Shown: positions 42,780-55,351 of the stretch, piece by piece
Layout of the letters: each line of letters begins with the position of its first letter
Numbering within the stretch: position 1 is the first letter of the stretch
Assembly (NCBI RefSeq): GCF_000745835.1
Contig: NZ_JQKB01000016.1
Span: 1 to 64,000 of the forward strand
Direction: 5' to 3'
DNA length: 64,000 nucleotides
From: Belnapia moabensis DSM 16746
Lineage (GTDB): Bacteria > Pseudomonadota > Alphaproteobacteria > Acetobacterales > Acetobacteraceae
Notes under the pieces: generated by a model
Database searches by the model: none
What the model was told of the DNA's origin: nothing
The model's input: only the letters and a program-made list of their open reading frames with translations
Program-made: the position numbers and the translations under genes

Positions 42780-43747
42780 TCCACCGCCGCCACCTGCTGG
42801 CGCTCGGCGCTACAAGCCTCGCCGCGCCGGCCATGGCGCAGGGCAGCTTCCCCGACCGGCCGGTGCGGCTCGTCGTCGCCTTCCCGCCCGGGGGGCCGAC
42901 CGATGTCGTCGCCCGAATCCTTGCTGAGCGCATGGCGCGTGAGTTGGGCCAGGCGATCGTTGTCGAGAATCGCGGTGGCGCCAACGGCAACATCGCCGCC
43001 GAGGTCGTGGCGAAGGCGGAGCCGGATGGCTACACGCTGCTCTACAACACCTCCTCCATCGTCATCAGCCGGGCGCTCTACCGGCGCCTCAGCTACGACC
43101 TGCTGAAGGATTTTGCACCTGTCTCGCTGACCGCCGCCTCGCCGCTGGCGCTGGTGGTGAATCCGGCTGCGCCGCCGCGTACGCCTGCCGAGTTCGTCGC
43201 CTGGCTGCGCGCCAATCCAGGGAAGCTGAGCTATTCCTCCGGTGGCGTCGGCAACATATCGCACCTCGTCACCTTCCTGGTGCTGAACCATATCGGCGGC
43301 GAGGCGGTGCACGTCCCCTATCGCGGCACCGCCGCGGCGCTGACCGACACGGCGGCGGGCAACGTGCAGTTCACCTCCGACACGGTGGTGACGGCGCTGC
43401 CGGTGATCCAGGAGGGGCGGGTGCGCGCCATCGCCGTCTCCAGCGCCGAGCGCTCGCCGCTGCTGCCCGAGGTGCCGACCATGGGCGAGGCGGGGCTTAC
43501 ACCGCCCGGCTTCGATCTCGGCGCCTGGCAGGGCATCCTCGCCCCGGCGCGGACGCCGCCGGCAGCCATCACCCGGCTGAATGCGGCGATGGCCGTGACG
43601 CTTGCCGATGCGGATGTCCGCGCCCGGCTCGCCGCCCAGGGCGCCAAGCCGACCGGCGGCAGCGCGGCCGACTATGCCGCCTACATCCAGTCCGAGATCG
43701 GCCTCTGGACCAAGGTGGTGGCCGATAGTGGCGCGACGGCGGAATGA
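42776..43747 (+). CDS. TctC/Bug-family tripartite tricarboxylate-type binding protein
   Basis: 323 residues with a Tat-like or Sec signal peptide (MIHRRHLLALGATSLAAPAMA). Family landmarks: FPDRPVRLVVAFPPGGPTD, GGANGNIAAEVVAKAEPDGY, VHVPYRGTAAALTDTAAGNV and LLPEVPTMGEAG. Bug proteins bind carboxylates or other small polar solutes in the periplasm; no TctA/TctB genes are present here. Overlaps the MaoC gene and the GNAT gene by 4 nt each. Confidence 0.94.
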   Translation: MIHRRHLLALGATSLAAPAMAQGSFPDRPVRLVVAFPPGGPTDVVARILAERMARELGQAIVVENRGGANGNIAAEVVAKAEPDGYTLLYNTSSIVISRALYRRLSYDLLKDFAPVSLTAASPLALVVNPAAPPRTPAEFVAWLRANPGKLSYSSGGVGNISHLVTFLVLNHIGGEAVHVPYRGTAAALTDTAAGNVQFTSDTVVTALPVIQEGRVRAIAVSSAERSPLLPEVPTMGEAGLTPPGFDLGAWQGILAPARTPPAAITRLNAAMAVTLADADVRARLAAQGAKPTGGSAADYAAYIQSEIGLWTKVVADSGATAE

Positions 43748-44181
43748 GCGGCGGCATCACCATCCGGCCGGTGGAGGAGGCTGATCTTCCGGCGCTCCCT
43801 AGCCTGCTGGCCCAGCTTGGCTACCCGATGGCGGCGGAGGAGGCGGCTCGCCGTCTTGCTGCCGTCCTCGCTGCGCCCGGCCATGCCGTGCTGGTCGCGG
43901 TGCGGGACGGGGCGGTGCTCGGCCTGATGCACCTCTTCCTGCGCCCGGCGCTCGAGAAGCCGCCTGAGGTTGTGGTGCAGGCGCTGGTGGTGGAGGCGGG
44001 GCTGCGCGGCTCCGGCCTCGGAGGACGGCTGCTGCGCGCCGCCGAGAACTGGGCGCGGGCGCAGGGCCAACCCTCCGTCTCGCTGCATTCCGGCGCACAG
44101 CGCGAGGTGGCGCACGCCTTCTACGTAGCACAGGGCTATGCGCGCGTCGGCGGCGCGGTGCTGTTCCGCAAGGCCGTCTAG
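43744..44181 (+). CDS. GNAT-family N-acetyltransferase
   Basis: 145 residues. [13 protein letters not shown] at the N-terminus and the acetyl-CoA loop [19 protein letters not shown] (motif A, R/Q-x-x-G-x-G/A) are clear; [11 protein letters not shown] is motif B. Acceptor unknown. Last gene of the MaoC-Bug-GNAT operon; its stop overlaps the convergent rlmN stop by 4 nt. Confidence 0.92.
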   Translation: MSGGITIRPVEEADLPALPSLLAQLGYPMAAEEAARRLAAVLAAPGHAVLVAVRDGAVLGLMHLFLRPALEKPPEVVVQALVVEAGLRGSGLGGRLLRAAENWARAQGQPSVSLHSGAQREVAHAFYVAQGYARVGGAVLFRKAV

Positions 44182-45341
44182 GCGACGACGCGCCGGGCCC
44201 GCTCGCTCTCCGTTTTCAGCTGCCCACAGGCCGCCAGGATGTCCCGTCCGCGCGGCCGGCGGATCGGGCTGGAATAGCCGGCATCGTTGAGGATGGTGGC
44301 GAATTTTGCCGTCTGCTCGTAGGTGCTGGTCTGGTAGGGGCTGCCCGGCCAGGGGTTGAAGGGGATCAGGTTGATCTTGGCCGGAATGCCCTGGAGCAGC
44401 CGCACCAGCTCCCGCGCCTCGGCCTCGCTGTCGTTCACCCCGCGCAGCATGACGTATTCGAAGGTGATGCGCCGCGCATTGCTCGCGCCTGGATAGCGCC
44501 GGCAGGCATCGAGCAGCTCCTTGATCGGGTACTTGCGGTTCAGCGGCACGATCTCGTCGCGCAGCTCGTCCGTCACCGCATGCAGCGAGACGGCGAGGTT
44601 GACGCCGAGCTCCTGCCCGCAGCGGTCCATCATCGGCACGACGCCCGAGGTGCTCAGAGTGATGCGCCGACGCGAGAGGCCGATGCCCTCGCCATCCATG
44701 ACGATGCGCAGCGCTTTCGCCGTGTTCTCGTAATTGTAGAGCGGCTCGCCCATGCCCATGACGACGATGGTCGAGAGCAGCCGCGGCTGATCGTCCTTCG
44801 GGCTCGGCCATTCGCCGTAGCTGTCGCGCGCCGCCATGAACTGGCCGACGATCTCGGCGGCGCCGAGGTTGCGCACCAGCTTCTGCGTCCCCGTGTGGCA
44901 GAAGCGGCAGGAAAGGGTGCATCCCACCTGTGTGCTGATGCAGACGGCGCCGCGGTCAGCATGGCGGTCGGGGATGTAGACAGTCTCCACCTCCTGCCCG
45001 TCGCGCCAGCGGAACAGCCATTTGCGCGTCTCGTCGGCGCTGGTCTGAACCGTCGCCGCCTCGGGCCGGCCGACGGTGAAGCGCTCGGCGAGCTTCGCCC
45101 GCATCGGTCCGGCAATGCTGGTCATGGCGGCGAAGTCGGTGACGCCCTGATGGTAGATCCAGTGCCAGAGCTGCTTCGCCCGGAACGGCTTCTCGCCGAG
45201 CGTTGCCAGCTCCGCCACCAGCTCCTCGCGCGAGAGGCCGACCAGCTCCCGCCGCCCGTCCGGCAGCGTGGCCTCGGGCGGGTTGAAAAGCGCGGACTTG
45301 GCGAGGATGCGCTCGCGCTCGGCGCTGGTAAGATCGCTCAT
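44178..45341 (-). CDS. rlmN: dual-specificity 23S rRNA/tRNA adenine-C2 methyltransferase RlmN
   Basis: 387 residues from ATG 45341, which overlaps the upstream gene stop as ATGA; ATG 45362 would add seven residues. Radical-SAM enzyme methylating A2503 of 23S rRNA and A37 of some tRNAs. The 4Fe-4S cysteines are in [12 protein letters not shown]; the SAM loop is [13 protein letters not shown]; the resolving Cys is in [10 protein letters not shown] near the C-terminus. Length is normal. Confidence 0.97.
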   Translation of the reverse strand: MSDLTSAERERILAKSALFNPPEATLPDGRRELVGLSREELVAELATLGEKPFRAKQLWHWIYHQGVTDFAAMTSIAGPMRAKLAERFTVGRPEAATVQTSADETRKWLFRWRDGQEVETVYIPDRHADRGAVCISTQVGCTLSCRFCHTGTQKLVRNLGAAEIVGQFMAARDSYGEWPSPKDDQPRLLSTIVVMGMGEPLYNYENTAKALRIVMDGEGIGLSRRRITLSTSGVVPMMDRCGQELGVNLAVSLHAVTDELRDEIVPLNRKYPIKELLDACRRYPGASNARRITFEYVMLRGVNDSEAEARELVRLLQGIPAKINLIPFNPWPGSPYQTSTYEQTAKFATILNDAGYSSPIRRPRGRDILAACGQLKTESERARRVVA

Positions 45342-45820
45342 CCACGGCCTCCCGACGGACATTCCTTGCTGATCGCCTCATAGGCAGCGGTGAAGCCGGC
45401 GAGGGGGAAGGTGTCGGAGGTAGTGCCCCGCCCGTTCGCCCCCGGACCGCGCAGCAGCATCTCCCGCCCGTTGCGCATCGCCCGGACCGTGGCGCTGCCA
45501 TCCCGCGCCGCGGCGGTGGAGCCGGCGGTGTAGAAGGGCAGGTCCGTGCCGCCGATCACCGCCATCGCCTCGGCATTGCGCGGATAGGTGTAGCCGGCCG
45601 AGACCGTCACCGTATCCCGCCGCCCCGGCCGATGGGTCACCGTCAGCAGCACCCCCTGCCGGGTGGTGCGGGTGAAGGCGTAGCAGACCTTCTGCCCGCC
45701 CTCCGTGTAGGTCGCCGCAATCCAGGACTGGTAGTCGCCGAGCTTCTGCGGCCGCGCCTGTTGCGCATGAGCCGCCGGAGCGAGGGCAAGGGCGAGGAGG
45801 AGGCCGGAAAGCGCACGCAT
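45338..45820 (-). CDS. IalB-like (invasion-associated locus B) exported protein
   Basis: 160 residues from ATG 45820 with a signal peptide [39 protein letters not shown] shows the IalB pattern of a conserved Trp and a Cys-Tyr, and a second Cys lies near the C-terminus (ISKECPSG), allowing a disulfide. IalB-family proteins are periplasmic or outer-membrane; despite the name most members occur in free-living alphaproteobacteria. Coupled to rlmN downstream. Confidence 0.78.
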   Translation of the reverse strand: MRALSGLLLALALAPAAHAQQARPQKLGDYQSWIAATYTEGGQKVCYAFTRTTRQGVLLTVTHRPGRRDTVTVSAGYTYPRNAEAMAVIGGTDLPFYTAGSTAAARDGSATVRAMRNGREMLLRGPGANGRGTTSDTFPLAGFTAAYEAISKECPSGGRG

Positions 45821-46002
45821 GCCGCTGGAAGCACCTATCAAAGCCGGACCAGCACGGCCGCGGGGGAGGCGGCGCCGGGTCGGCGGAGGTCGGATGAAGG
45901 TGGGGCCGCGGGGGAAGCGGTCTTGGTCGCTAGATAGGCCCGCTGTCGCGCCGCAGCAACCGGGCTGGTGCCCCGGCGCGCCCCGCCTTATGCAACCCGG
46001 CC

Positions 46003-47247
46003 ATGACCGACGCTCCCGACCGGCACCTGGCCGCCCAGTACGAGGCCTTTCCCTACCCCGCCCGCGACCCGCGGGAGGAGGCGCGCCGCCTGATCGTCGG
46101 CAGCCCGAGCCACCTTCGAGAGATCGACCACTGGATCTTCGGCAGCCGGCGTCCGGCCTCCACCCCGCTGCGCGCCCTCTTCGCCGGTGGCGGTACAGGC
46201 GACGGAACGATCATGCTGGCGCAGCAGATGGCCTGGGCCGGCCGGCCCGGCGAGGTCACCTGGCTCGACCGTAGCACCGCCGCCCGCCGCATCGCGGAGG
46301 GCCGCGCCGCCGCGCGCAAGCTCGGCAATATCCGCTTCGAGAACGGCTCGCTGCTCGACCTGGGGGAGAGCGGCCTCGGCCCATTCGACTACGTCGATTG
46401 CTGCGGCGTGCTGCACCACCTGCCGGACCCGCTGGCCGGACTCCGTGCCCTGGTCTCCGTGCTGGCGCCGGGCGGCGGCATCGGGCTGATGGTCTATGCC
46501 CCGCATGGCCGCACCGGCGTCTACATGCTGCAGGACGCCCTCCGCCTGCTCGCGCCCGAGAGCGAAGCGCCCCCGGCCCGGATCGACATCGCCCGTCGGC
46601 TCTGGCGCCAGGTGCCGGAGACCGCCTGGCTGAAGCGCAACCCCTGGCTGACCGACCACATCTCGGGCGGCGATGCCGGGCTCTACGACCTGCTGCTGAA
46701 TCCGCGCGACCGCGCCTACACCGTTCCCGACCTCGCCGCCCTCGTCGCCGCGGCGGGCCTCCGCATCGCCTGCTGGGTGGAGCCGGTGCGCTACGACCCG
46801 GATGCCTATCTGCCCGATCCCCGCCTCCGCGCCAGGACCGCCGCGATGACGCCAATCGAGCGCGCGGCGCTGGCCGAGGCCATCACGGGCAATATGGGCA
46901 TCCACATCCTCTATTGCCGCCGCGCCGAGGAGCCGGAGCCGGAGCGCCTCTGGGAGGATCCGGATTCCGTCCCCACCCTCCGCGAGATGGATGGCGCGGC
47001 GCTGGCGAAGGGCCTGCCGCGCGACGGCACGTTACCTGTCACTTTCGACGGGCTCCGGGTGAACCTGCCGCTGCCGCGCCTTGCCGGAGCCATCCTGCAA
47101 CGGGTCGATGGCCGCCGCAGCTTCGGCGCCATCGCCGACGAACTGGCGACGAACGGCGTCTCCCGCGAGGCCGTCTGGCGCGACCTCGCCGGCCTTCGCC
47201 GCAGCATGGAGGCGATGAACCGCCTGCTGATCGCTGCCCCGGCGTGA
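46003..47247 (+). CDS. class I SAM methyltransferase with C-terminal winged-helix-like part
   Basis: 414 residues. N-terminal QYEAFPYPARDP is typical of a methyltransferase group acting on peptides or small metabolites. Motif I is ALFAGGGTGDGTIMLAQQ, later FDYVDCCGVLHHLPDPLAGL and LAPGGGIGLMVYAPHGR. The last 80 residues (LQRVDGRRSFGAIADELA) look like a PqqD/winged-helix type segment. Substrate unknown. The stop overlaps the GTG start of the next gene. Confidence 0.83.
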   Translation: MTDAPDRHLAAQYEAFPYPARDPREEARRLIVGSPSHLREIDHWIFGSRRPASTPLRALFAGGGTGDGTIMLAQQMAWAGRPGEVTWLDRSTAARRIAEGRAAARKLGNIRFENGSLLDLGESGLGPFDYVDCCGVLHHLPDPLAGLRALVSVLAPGGGIGLMVYAPHGRTGVYMLQDALRLLAPESEAPPARIDIARRLWRQVPETAWLKRNPWLTDHISGGDAGLYDLLLNPRDRAYTVPDLAALVAAAGLRIACWVEPVRYDPDAYLPDPRLRARTAAMTPIERAALAEAITGNMGIHILYCRRAEEPEPERLWEDPDSVPTLREMDGAALAKGLPRDGTLPVTFDGLRVNLPLPRLAGAILQRVDGRRSFGAIADELATNGVSREAVWRDLAGLRRSMEAMNRLLIAAPA

Positions 47248-47747
47248 GGGCGGCGATCATCATCTTCGGCGCCGCCGTCCGCCCCGATGGCAGCGCCAGC
47301 CCGACGCTTCGCCGCCGCGTCGAGGCCGCCGCCCGCTTCGGCGCCCGGCTCGCGGACCCGCTCTACATCCCGACCGGCGCACAGGGCCGCTTCGGCCCCG
47401 CCGAGAGCCATGTCATGTCGGAACTGCTGCAATCTTTCGGCGTGCCCGCCGGCAGCATCGTCGAGGAGCCGACGGGGACCGATACGCTCTCCTCCGCGCT
47501 CGCCAGCGAGGTCCTGCTGCGCCGCCTCGGCCATGCCGGCCCGGTCTATGCCGCGACCAGCCGCTTCCATCTGCCGCGCTGCCTGCTGCTGCTACGGGTC
47601 ATGGGCCTGCAGGCGCGCCCGGTGCCGATCGGCGGCTCCGCCGGGGCGGAGGGCTGGCGGCGCCGCTGGTACTGGCGCCTGCGCGAGGTACCGGCCATTC
47701 CTTACGACGCTGCCCTGGCGCTCTGGCACCGGCTGCGCGGGCGGTAG
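47244..47747 (+). CDS. YdcF/DUF218-family membrane-associated protein
   Basis: 167 residues starting at GTG 47244, overlapping the previous stop (GTGA). AAIIIFGAAVRPDGSASPTL is the typical first strand and loop; YIPTGAQGRFGPAESHVMSE and YAATSRFHLPRCLLLL are the conserved DUF218 motifs, with Glu and His residues that in SanA/YdcF/ElyC proteins sit around a pocket. Family role in envelope metabolism is loosely defined. Confidence 0.86.
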   Translation: MRAAIIIFGAAVRPDGSASPTLRRRVEAAARFGARLADPLYIPTGAQGRFGPAESHVMSELLQSFGVPAGSIVEEPTGTDTLSSALASEVLLRRLGHAGPVYAATSRFHLPRCLLLLRVMGLQARPVPIGGSAGAEGWRRRWYWRLREVPAIPYDAALALWHRLRGR

Positions 47748-47800
47748 CTCGACAGCCCCGTCCCGCCTTGCCATCCTCCGCGTGCGGAGGAGAACCAAGA

Positions 47801-48835
47801 ATGATCCAGCCTGTCGCAACCGCGGCGGCCTGGCGGCCGGCTGCGCTCGAAGCATCCGGCGCCTGGCTCCGCCGCCTCGCCCCCGCCGAGATCGAGGATC
47901 TGCGCAGCGCTTTCCGCCACCTCCAGGCGTTGGGTAAGCCGATGCTGGAGATTACCCGCGAGGACTTCCCCCTCGGCCCCTTCGGCGCCGTGCTGGCCGA
48001 GGCGGCGCGGGAGCTGGAGCGGGGCATCGGCTTCCGCACCCTGCGCGGCATTCCCGTCACCGACTACACCGCGGAGGAGGCGCGGCTGCTCTTCTGGGCG
48101 ATCGGCACGCATCTCGGCGTCGCCCGGCCACAAGGCAAGGCGAGTCAGCTCATCTCCGACGTGCGCGATGCCGGCGGCACCTACCGGGGCCATGGCGGCC
48201 GTGGCTACAACACCAATGCCGAGCTCGACTTCCACACCGATGGCAGCGATGTCGTCGCCCTGCTGTGTCTCAAGACGGCGAGGAGCGGCGGCCTCAGCCG
48301 CCTCGCCAGCTCGGTCGCCATCCATGACGCGCTGCTGGCGGAACGCCCGGAGCTGGTCGAGACGCTCTACGGCCTCCTGCCCCATAGCCGACAGAAGGAG
48401 GAGGCCGCCGACGAGACGCCGACCTACATGGCGCCCGTCTACAGCCTGAAGGATGGCCATTTCGCCGCCCGCTACATCCGCAACCACATCCGCGCGACGC
48501 AACAGATCGAGGGCGAGCCGCGCCTGACCGAGCGGCAGCACGAGGCGCTCGACGCTATCCAGGAGATGGCGAGCAGCGATGCCTTCTGCTTCTCCATGTG
48601 GCTGGAGCCGGGCGACCTGCAGCTCGTCAACAACCACGTCCTCATCCACAGCCGCACCCATTACGAGGATTTCGAGGAGCCGGAGCGGAAGCGTCACCTG
48701 CTCCGGCTCTGGCTTGCCGTGCCGGAGGGCCGCCCGCTCTGCGACGCGATGCAGGAGGTCTACAAGAGTACAGCCCCCGGCAGCGTGCGCGGCGGCTTCA
48801 AGGGGCAGAACCTGCCGCCTGGCCTCGCCGCCTAG
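47801..48835 (+). CDS. TauD/TfdA-family Fe(II)/2-oxoglutarate-dependent dioxygenase
   Basis: 344 residues from ATG 47801 (SD GGAGGAGA). Fe ligands: His and Asp in LDFHTDGSDV (about 147-152) and His in NNHVLIHSRTHYED; the 2-oxoglutarate Arg is likely in RKRHLLRLWLAVPEG. This long-chain TauD branch often hydroxylates amino or organic acids. Followed after 59 nt by a Bug-type binding protein, suggesting uptake plus oxidation of one substrate. Confidence 0.9.
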   Translation: MIQPVATAAAWRPAALEASGAWLRRLAPAEIEDLRSAFRHLQALGKPMLEITREDFPLGPFGAVLAEAARELERGIGFRTLRGIPVTDYTAEEARLLFWAIGTHLGVARPQGKASQLISDVRDAGGTYRGHGGRGYNTNAELDFHTDGSDVVALLCLKTARSGGLSRLASSVAIHDALLAERPELVETLYGLLPHSRQKEEAADETPTYMAPVYSLKDGHFAARYIRNHIRATQQIEGEPRLTERQHEALDAIQEMASSDAFCFSMWLEPGDLQLVNNHVLIHSRTHYEDFEEPERKRHLLRLWLAVPEGRPLCDAMQEVYKSTAPGSVRGGFKGQNLPPGLAA

Positions 48836-48894
48836 CAGGCCCGCGCCGCCGCCGCGCTCGGCATGCGCGACACCCCTTACTGAGGAGCAGGCCG

Positions 48895-49854
48895 ATGACC
48901 GTCACGCGCCGCGCCGCCCTCGCCACCGCGTTGCTCGCGGGCAGCGCGCGGGCCCAGCCCGCCTGGCCGAGCCGCCCCGTCACCATCATCGTCCCCTATG
49001 CGCCGGGCGGCGGCACCGACATCTTCGCCCGCGCCCTCGCCGAGGGAATGCGTGACGGGCTCGGCCACCCCGTCGTCGTCGAGAACCGCGCCGGCGCCAA
49101 TGGCGTGGTCGGCGCGGAGTTCGTGCAGCGCTCGCCGCCCGACGGCCACATGCTGATGATCGCAACCGGCGCGCATGTCATCAACCGTTACGCCATGCCG
49201 GCCATTCCCTTCGACCCGGTGAAGGATTTCGCGCCGATCTCGATGCTCTCCGGCTACCCGCTGGTGCTCGCCGCGCATGGCGGCCAGCCCTACAGCGACA
49301 TCGCCGGCCTCATTGCCGCAGCGAAGGCGCGGCCCGGCAGCATCGCCTTCGGCTCCACCGAGGCGGCGACGAGCTACGCGGGCAACGCCTTCGCCCGCCA
49401 GGCCGGCATTCAGCTGATCGAGGTGCCCTATCGCGGCAGCGGACCGCAGTTGAACGACCTGGTCGCCGGCCACATCCTGCTCGCCACGACCAGCACCGTC
49501 GCCGTGCTCCAGCATGTGGCGAGCGGCGCGGTGAAGGTGCTCGCCGTCACATCGGCACGCCGCTCCGCCCTGCTGCCGCAGGTGCCGACGATGCAGGAGG
49601 CCGGGATGGCCGGCTACGAATTCAACGGCTGGTACGGCCTGTACGGCCCGCCCGCGCTGCCGCCGGCGCTGGCCGCACGCATCTTCGCCGCCGTGCAGGC
49701 TGCGCTGGCGAAGCCTGCCATCGGGCAGCGCCTGGCCGAACTCGGCGCCGATCTGGCGACGCTCGGCCCCACCGATTTCGCAGCCTTCCTCGAGCGCGAC
49801 AACCGCCGCTGGGCCGAAGCCGCCGCCGCCGGGCTGATCACCACCGCCAACTGA
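48895..49854 (+). CDS. TctC/Bug-family binding protein
   Basis: 319 residues from ATG 48895 (SD TGAGGAG), with a signal peptide MTVTRRAALATALLAGSARA. SRPVTIIVPYAPGGGTDIFA, NRAGANGVVGAEFVQRSPPD, EVPYRGSGPQLNDLVAGHIL and LLPQVPTMQEAGM are Bug-family marks. Second such protein in the window. Cotranscription with the dioxygenase is likely. Confidence 0.94.
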   Translation: MTVTRRAALATALLAGSARAQPAWPSRPVTIIVPYAPGGGTDIFARALAEGMRDGLGHPVVVENRAGANGVVGAEFVQRSPPDGHMLMIATGAHVINRYAMPAIPFDPVKDFAPISMLSGYPLVLAAHGGQPYSDIAGLIAAAKARPGSIAFGSTEAATSYAGNAFARQAGIQLIEVPYRGSGPQLNDLVAGHILLATTSTVAVLQHVASGAVKVLAVTSARRSALLPQVPTMQEAGMAGYEFNGWYGLYGPPALPPALAARIFAAVQAALAKPAIGQRLAELGADLATLGPTDFAAFLERDNRRWAEAAAAGLITTAN

Positions 49855-50306
49855 CCGATCCCTTACGCCGGACGAAACTCCTCCATCCCACGACTTCTCT
49901 ACCCCAGCCCGCGCCATCGCATCCTCGGCGCGCAGAATGCGCCGCGGCGGGACCAGAACGCGGGCCTCCTGAACCCGCCGCCCACCGCTCACGGTACGCT
50001 GCCCAATCTCCGCTGCGCCTGTTCCGACGCGCATCGCTGCCTCGAACCAGGAATTGCATCTTCCAGACTTACGGCTTGCCGGTTTGGACACCCTGGCTGT
50101 TCGGACCCTGGATGGGACGCACGGATTTATTTCGGTGCCGGGCAGGGCCGCGATACAAGCTTCGGAGATGGTCCGAACCCGATCCCCCGGCTTCGATGCC
50201 GGCTTCGGCCGGCGCCATGCCGTTCTCGGGCGTTAACAAGATCACCGGCAGCCCATGCTCAGCTTCGGTGTATATCGCTGCTGCGCGGCATGTGGGTTGC
50301 CCTGGC
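49855..50306. other. 452-nt stretch with no gene seen
   Basis: No frame here combines a plausible start, SD and protein-like composition. The base composition dips relative to its neighbours. Peptide-like scraps on the minus strand (for example LPVILLTPENGMAPAEAG) recall a signalling protein but are not supported enough to call a pseudogene. Confidence 0.4.
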
Positions 50307-50459
50307 CTAGCAGCCGGTGATGCGGCCGGAGGCGATGCAATCCTGGTAGCCCATGACGGACTGGATATGGGGAAAGAGGAAGTATCCGCCGACCAGCACG
50401 CCGACAATGAGAAGCAAGGCGATCAGGCCGATCAGGTCGGGGCGTGAGCGATTCGACAA
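50307..50459 (-). CDS. 50-aa small membrane protein, TTG start
   Basis: Starts at TTG 50459; an in-frame stop lies just upstream, so no ATG or GTG start is available. Product begins (M)SNRSRPDLIGLIALLLIV, a single membrane span (about 9-29), then YFLFPHIQSVMGYQDCIASG and a C-terminal Cys. The GYQDCIxSGR ending resembles short uncharacterised proteins I associate with Acetobacteraceae and Methylobacterium; that match is from memory. It is the one coding-like piece in the 49855-50565 gap. Confidence 0.55.
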   Translation of the reverse strand: MSNRSRPDLIGLIALLLIVGVLVGGYFLFPHIQSVMGYQDCIASGRITGC

Positions 50460-50565
50460 GGCGGGGGTCCGGAGGGGAAAGGCGCCAACCTATCCTCTGC
50501 GGCTGGACCCTTCCAGGCTGGCCGCATAGGCTTGGCTGAGAACGATAAGCTTTCGAGGAACCGTC

Positions 50566-53131
<2,566 letters not shown>

Positions 53132-53150
53132 GGAGAATTCTCCTTCTGCT

Positions 53151-53468
53151 TCAGGCCGCGGCGATGTCGGCGATGCGGAGGACCGTCAGATCCTGGCGAT
53201 GGCCCCGCTTGCGGCGGCTGTTCTGCCGGCGGCGCTTCTTCAGGATCAGCACCTTCTCGCCGCGGGCGTGCTTCTCGACGGTCGCGGTGACGCTGGCGCC
53301 GGGGACGGTGGGAGCGCCGAGGGTCAGGCCGGCCTCGCCGCCGATAGCCAGCACGTCATGGAAGGTGACGGTGGCGCCGGGCTCGGCTTCGAGCTTCTCG
53401 ACGGTGAGCACGGCGTTCGGCGTCACCCGGTACTGCTTTCCGCCGGTGCGGATCACTGCGAAGGTCAT
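53151..53468 (-). CDS. rplU: 50S ribosomal protein L21
   Basis: 105 residues: [38 protein letters not shown] and the basic loop [20 protein letters not shown]. Binds 23S rRNA next to L20. First gene of the operon, driven by the promoter at 53595-53623 with a leader of about 120 nt. Confidence 0.98.
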   Translation of the reverse strand: MTFAVIRTGGKQYRVTPNAVLTVEKLEAEPGATVTFHDVLAIGGEAGLTLGAPTVPGASVTATVEKHARGEKVLILKKRRRQNSRRKRGHRQDLTVLRIADIAAA

Positions 53469-53594
53469 CGTGCGGCCTCAACTGGTCGCGCCAGGATCAT
53501 AGGCCGGGGTCGGCGCTGCCCCGGGCAAGGGTTCGGTTATGGGATCGGCCAAAACAGGCCGCCGGCGGAGCCAGGGCGCCGCCGGGAGGCGAGG

Positions 53595-53623
53595 CATATA
53601 GACGGGACTTCCCCTCCGGTCAA
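53595..53623 (-). promoter_or_regulatory. rplU promoter TTGACC-N17-TATATG
   Basis: Minus-strand TTGACC (53618-53623) and TATATG (53595-53600) with 17-nt spacing, 127 nt upstream of rplU. The leader 53469-53590 contains GC-rich inverted repeats around 53558-53580 that could form an autoregulatory structure. The same promoter pair occurs before trcR at 62757-62785. Confidence 0.7.
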
Positions 53624-53633
53624 CCACGGAGGC

Positions 53634-54500
53634 CTATCCGGCGCGGGCGCGGAACAGCAAAGCGAGGCCGGACAGCGTCACCAGCCCGCCCGCCACATCG
53701 GCCCAGCCCAGCACCTCGCCGAGCAGCGCCCAGCCGAGCAGGGCGGCGACCGGTGGGGCGAGCAGCTGCAGGGCAGCGGCCGTCGCCGGCGGCAGGCGCT
53801 TCAGCATGGTGAAGTAGAGCGCGTAGCCGCCGATGCCGACCACCACCACGCCATAGGCAAGGGAGAAGAGGGCGACCGGGCTCGGCGCCCCGGGCAGGCG
53901 GGTCTCGACCAGGCTGGCGAGCAGGGTCAGCGCCAGCGCGGCGACCGCCGCCTGCACGGCATTGGCCGTCCAGGCATCCACCCGCCCGCGTGCCGGGGCA
54001 AAGATCAGGATGCCCGCCGCCTGGGAGAGCGCCCCGCCGAGCGCCAGCAGCACGCCATGCAGCTCGAACCCCGCCGCGCCGCGCCCGATGCCGAGCACGG
54101 CGACGCCGAGCCAGCCGAGGGCGAGCCCGGCCCAGGCCATCGCCGGGACACGGCGGCCGAGGAAGATCACCTCGCCGAGCGCCACGAAGAGCGGCGCAGT
54201 GGAGGAAAGCAGGGCGATCAGGCCGGAGGGCAGCGTCAGCGCGGAAAGCCAGGCCCCTGCGAGATAGCCGGCCGAGCCGAAGAGTCCCATCGCCCCGAGC
54301 CGCGCCCCGTCGCGCCGCCCGGGCCAGCGCAGCCCGCGCCAGGCGAGCACGCCGCCGAGCAACAGGGCGACCAGGCAGAAGCGGATGGCCAGCGCCCAGA
54401 GCGGCGGCCATTCCGGCACCAGTCCCTTGATGGCCGTGAAGGCCGAGGCCCAGATCAGGACGAAGAGCAGGCCGAGGCCGAAACCCGCCAAAGGAGTCAC
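53634..54500 (-). CDS. EamA/DMT-superfamily transporter
   Basis: 288 residues from GTG 54500, which overlaps the folD stop (GTGA). Ten helices in two EamA repeats: [20 protein letters not shown] and [20 protein letters not shown] in the first, [20 protein letters not shown] and [20 protein letters not shown] in the second. Probably exports amino acids or other metabolites. Last gene of the yggT-DUF167-folD-EamA chain. Confidence 0.9.
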   Translation of the reverse strand: MTPLAGFGLGLLFVLIWASAFTAIKGLVPEWPPLWALAIRFCLVALLLGGVLAWRGLRWPGRRDGARLGAMGLFGSAGYLAGAWLSALTLPSGLIALLSSTAPLFVALGEVIFLGRRVPAMAWAGLALGWLGVAVLGIGRGAAGFELHGVLLALGGALSQAAGILIFAPARGRVDAWTANAVQAAVAALALTLLASLVETRLPGAPSPVALFSLAYGVVVVGIGGYALYFTMLKRLPPATAAALQLLAPPVAALLGWALLGEVLGWADVAGGLVTLSGLALLFRARAG

Positions 54501-55351
54501 TCCGCCGGCAGGCTCCGCCGGGCGAGCGCGGCCTCGAGCGTGTTCTCGAGCAAGCAGGCGATGGTCATCGGCCCGACGCCGCCCGGCACCGGGGTGATGG
54601 CCGCGGCCCGCGGCAGCGCCTCGGCGAAGGCGACGTCGCCGACCAGCTTGCCATCGGCCCTGCGATTGATGCCGACATCGATGACGGTGGCGCCCTCGGC
54701 CACCCAGTCGCCTCGCACCAACTCCGCTTGTCCGACGGCGGCGACCAGGATTTCCGCCCGCCGGCACTCGCCCGGCAGGTCGCGGGTGCGGGAATGGACC
54801 ACGGTGACGGTGCAGTCGGCGGCGAGCAGCAATTGCAGCATCGGCCGGCCGACGATCTGGCTGCGTCCGAGCACCACGGCGCGGGCGCCGGGCAGGGGCA
54901 TGCCTGCCTCCCGCAGCAGGTGCATCACCCCCTTCGGCGTGCAGGGGACGAGGCCGGGCTGGCGGCTGGCCAGCCGCCCGGCACTGACCGGATGGAAGCC
55001 GTCCACATCCTTCGCCGGATCGACCGCGGCGATGACCGCATCAGCCCTGATCTGCGGCGGCAGCGGGAGCTGAACGAGGATGCCGTCCACCGCCGGGTCG
55101 GCATTCAGCCGGGCGACCAAGGCCAGCAGGTCGGATTCGCTGGTCGTCTCGGGCAGGTGGATGGTGGCGCTGTCGAAGCCGGCGGCGAGGGCTGCGCGGT
55201 CCTTGTTGCGGACATAGACGCCGCTCGCCGGGTCCTCACCGATGCGGACGACGCGCAGCCCGGGGCGGAAGGGCAGGGCCGCGATGCGCTCGGCGAGGCC
55301 GGCGCGCAGCCGCTCCGCCACGGCCTTGCCGTCGATGATCCGTGCCGTCAT
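54497..55351 (-). CDS. folD: bifunctional methylenetetrahydrofolate dehydrogenase/cyclohydrolase
   Basis: 284 residues. Interconverts 5,10-methylene-, methenyl- and 10-formyl-THF. The cyclohydrolase Lys is in [13 protein letters not shown] (Y-x-x-x-K), [12 protein letters not shown] and [13 protein letters not shown] follow, and [18 protein letters not shown] binds [20 protein letters not shown] is the C-terminal signature. Start overlaps the DUF167 stop (ATGA). Confidence 0.97.
   Translation of the reverse strand: MTARIIDGKAVAERLRAGLAERIAALPFRPGLRVVRIGEDPASGVYVRNKDRAALAAGFDSATIHLPETTSESDLLALVARLNADPAVDGILVQLPLPPQIRADAVIAAVDPAKDVDGFHPVSAGRLASRQPGLVPCTPKGVMHLLREAGMPLPGARAVVLGRSQIVGRPMLQLLLAADCTVTVVHSRTRDLPGECRRAEILVAAVGQAELVRGDWVAEGATVIDVGINRRADGKLVGDVAFAEALPRAAAITPVPGGVGPMTIACLLENTLEAALARRSLPAE

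Noticed and set aside
49855-50306. Possible signalling-protein remnant on the minus strand
   Set aside because: Only short peptide similarity, no motif strong enough to assign a family.
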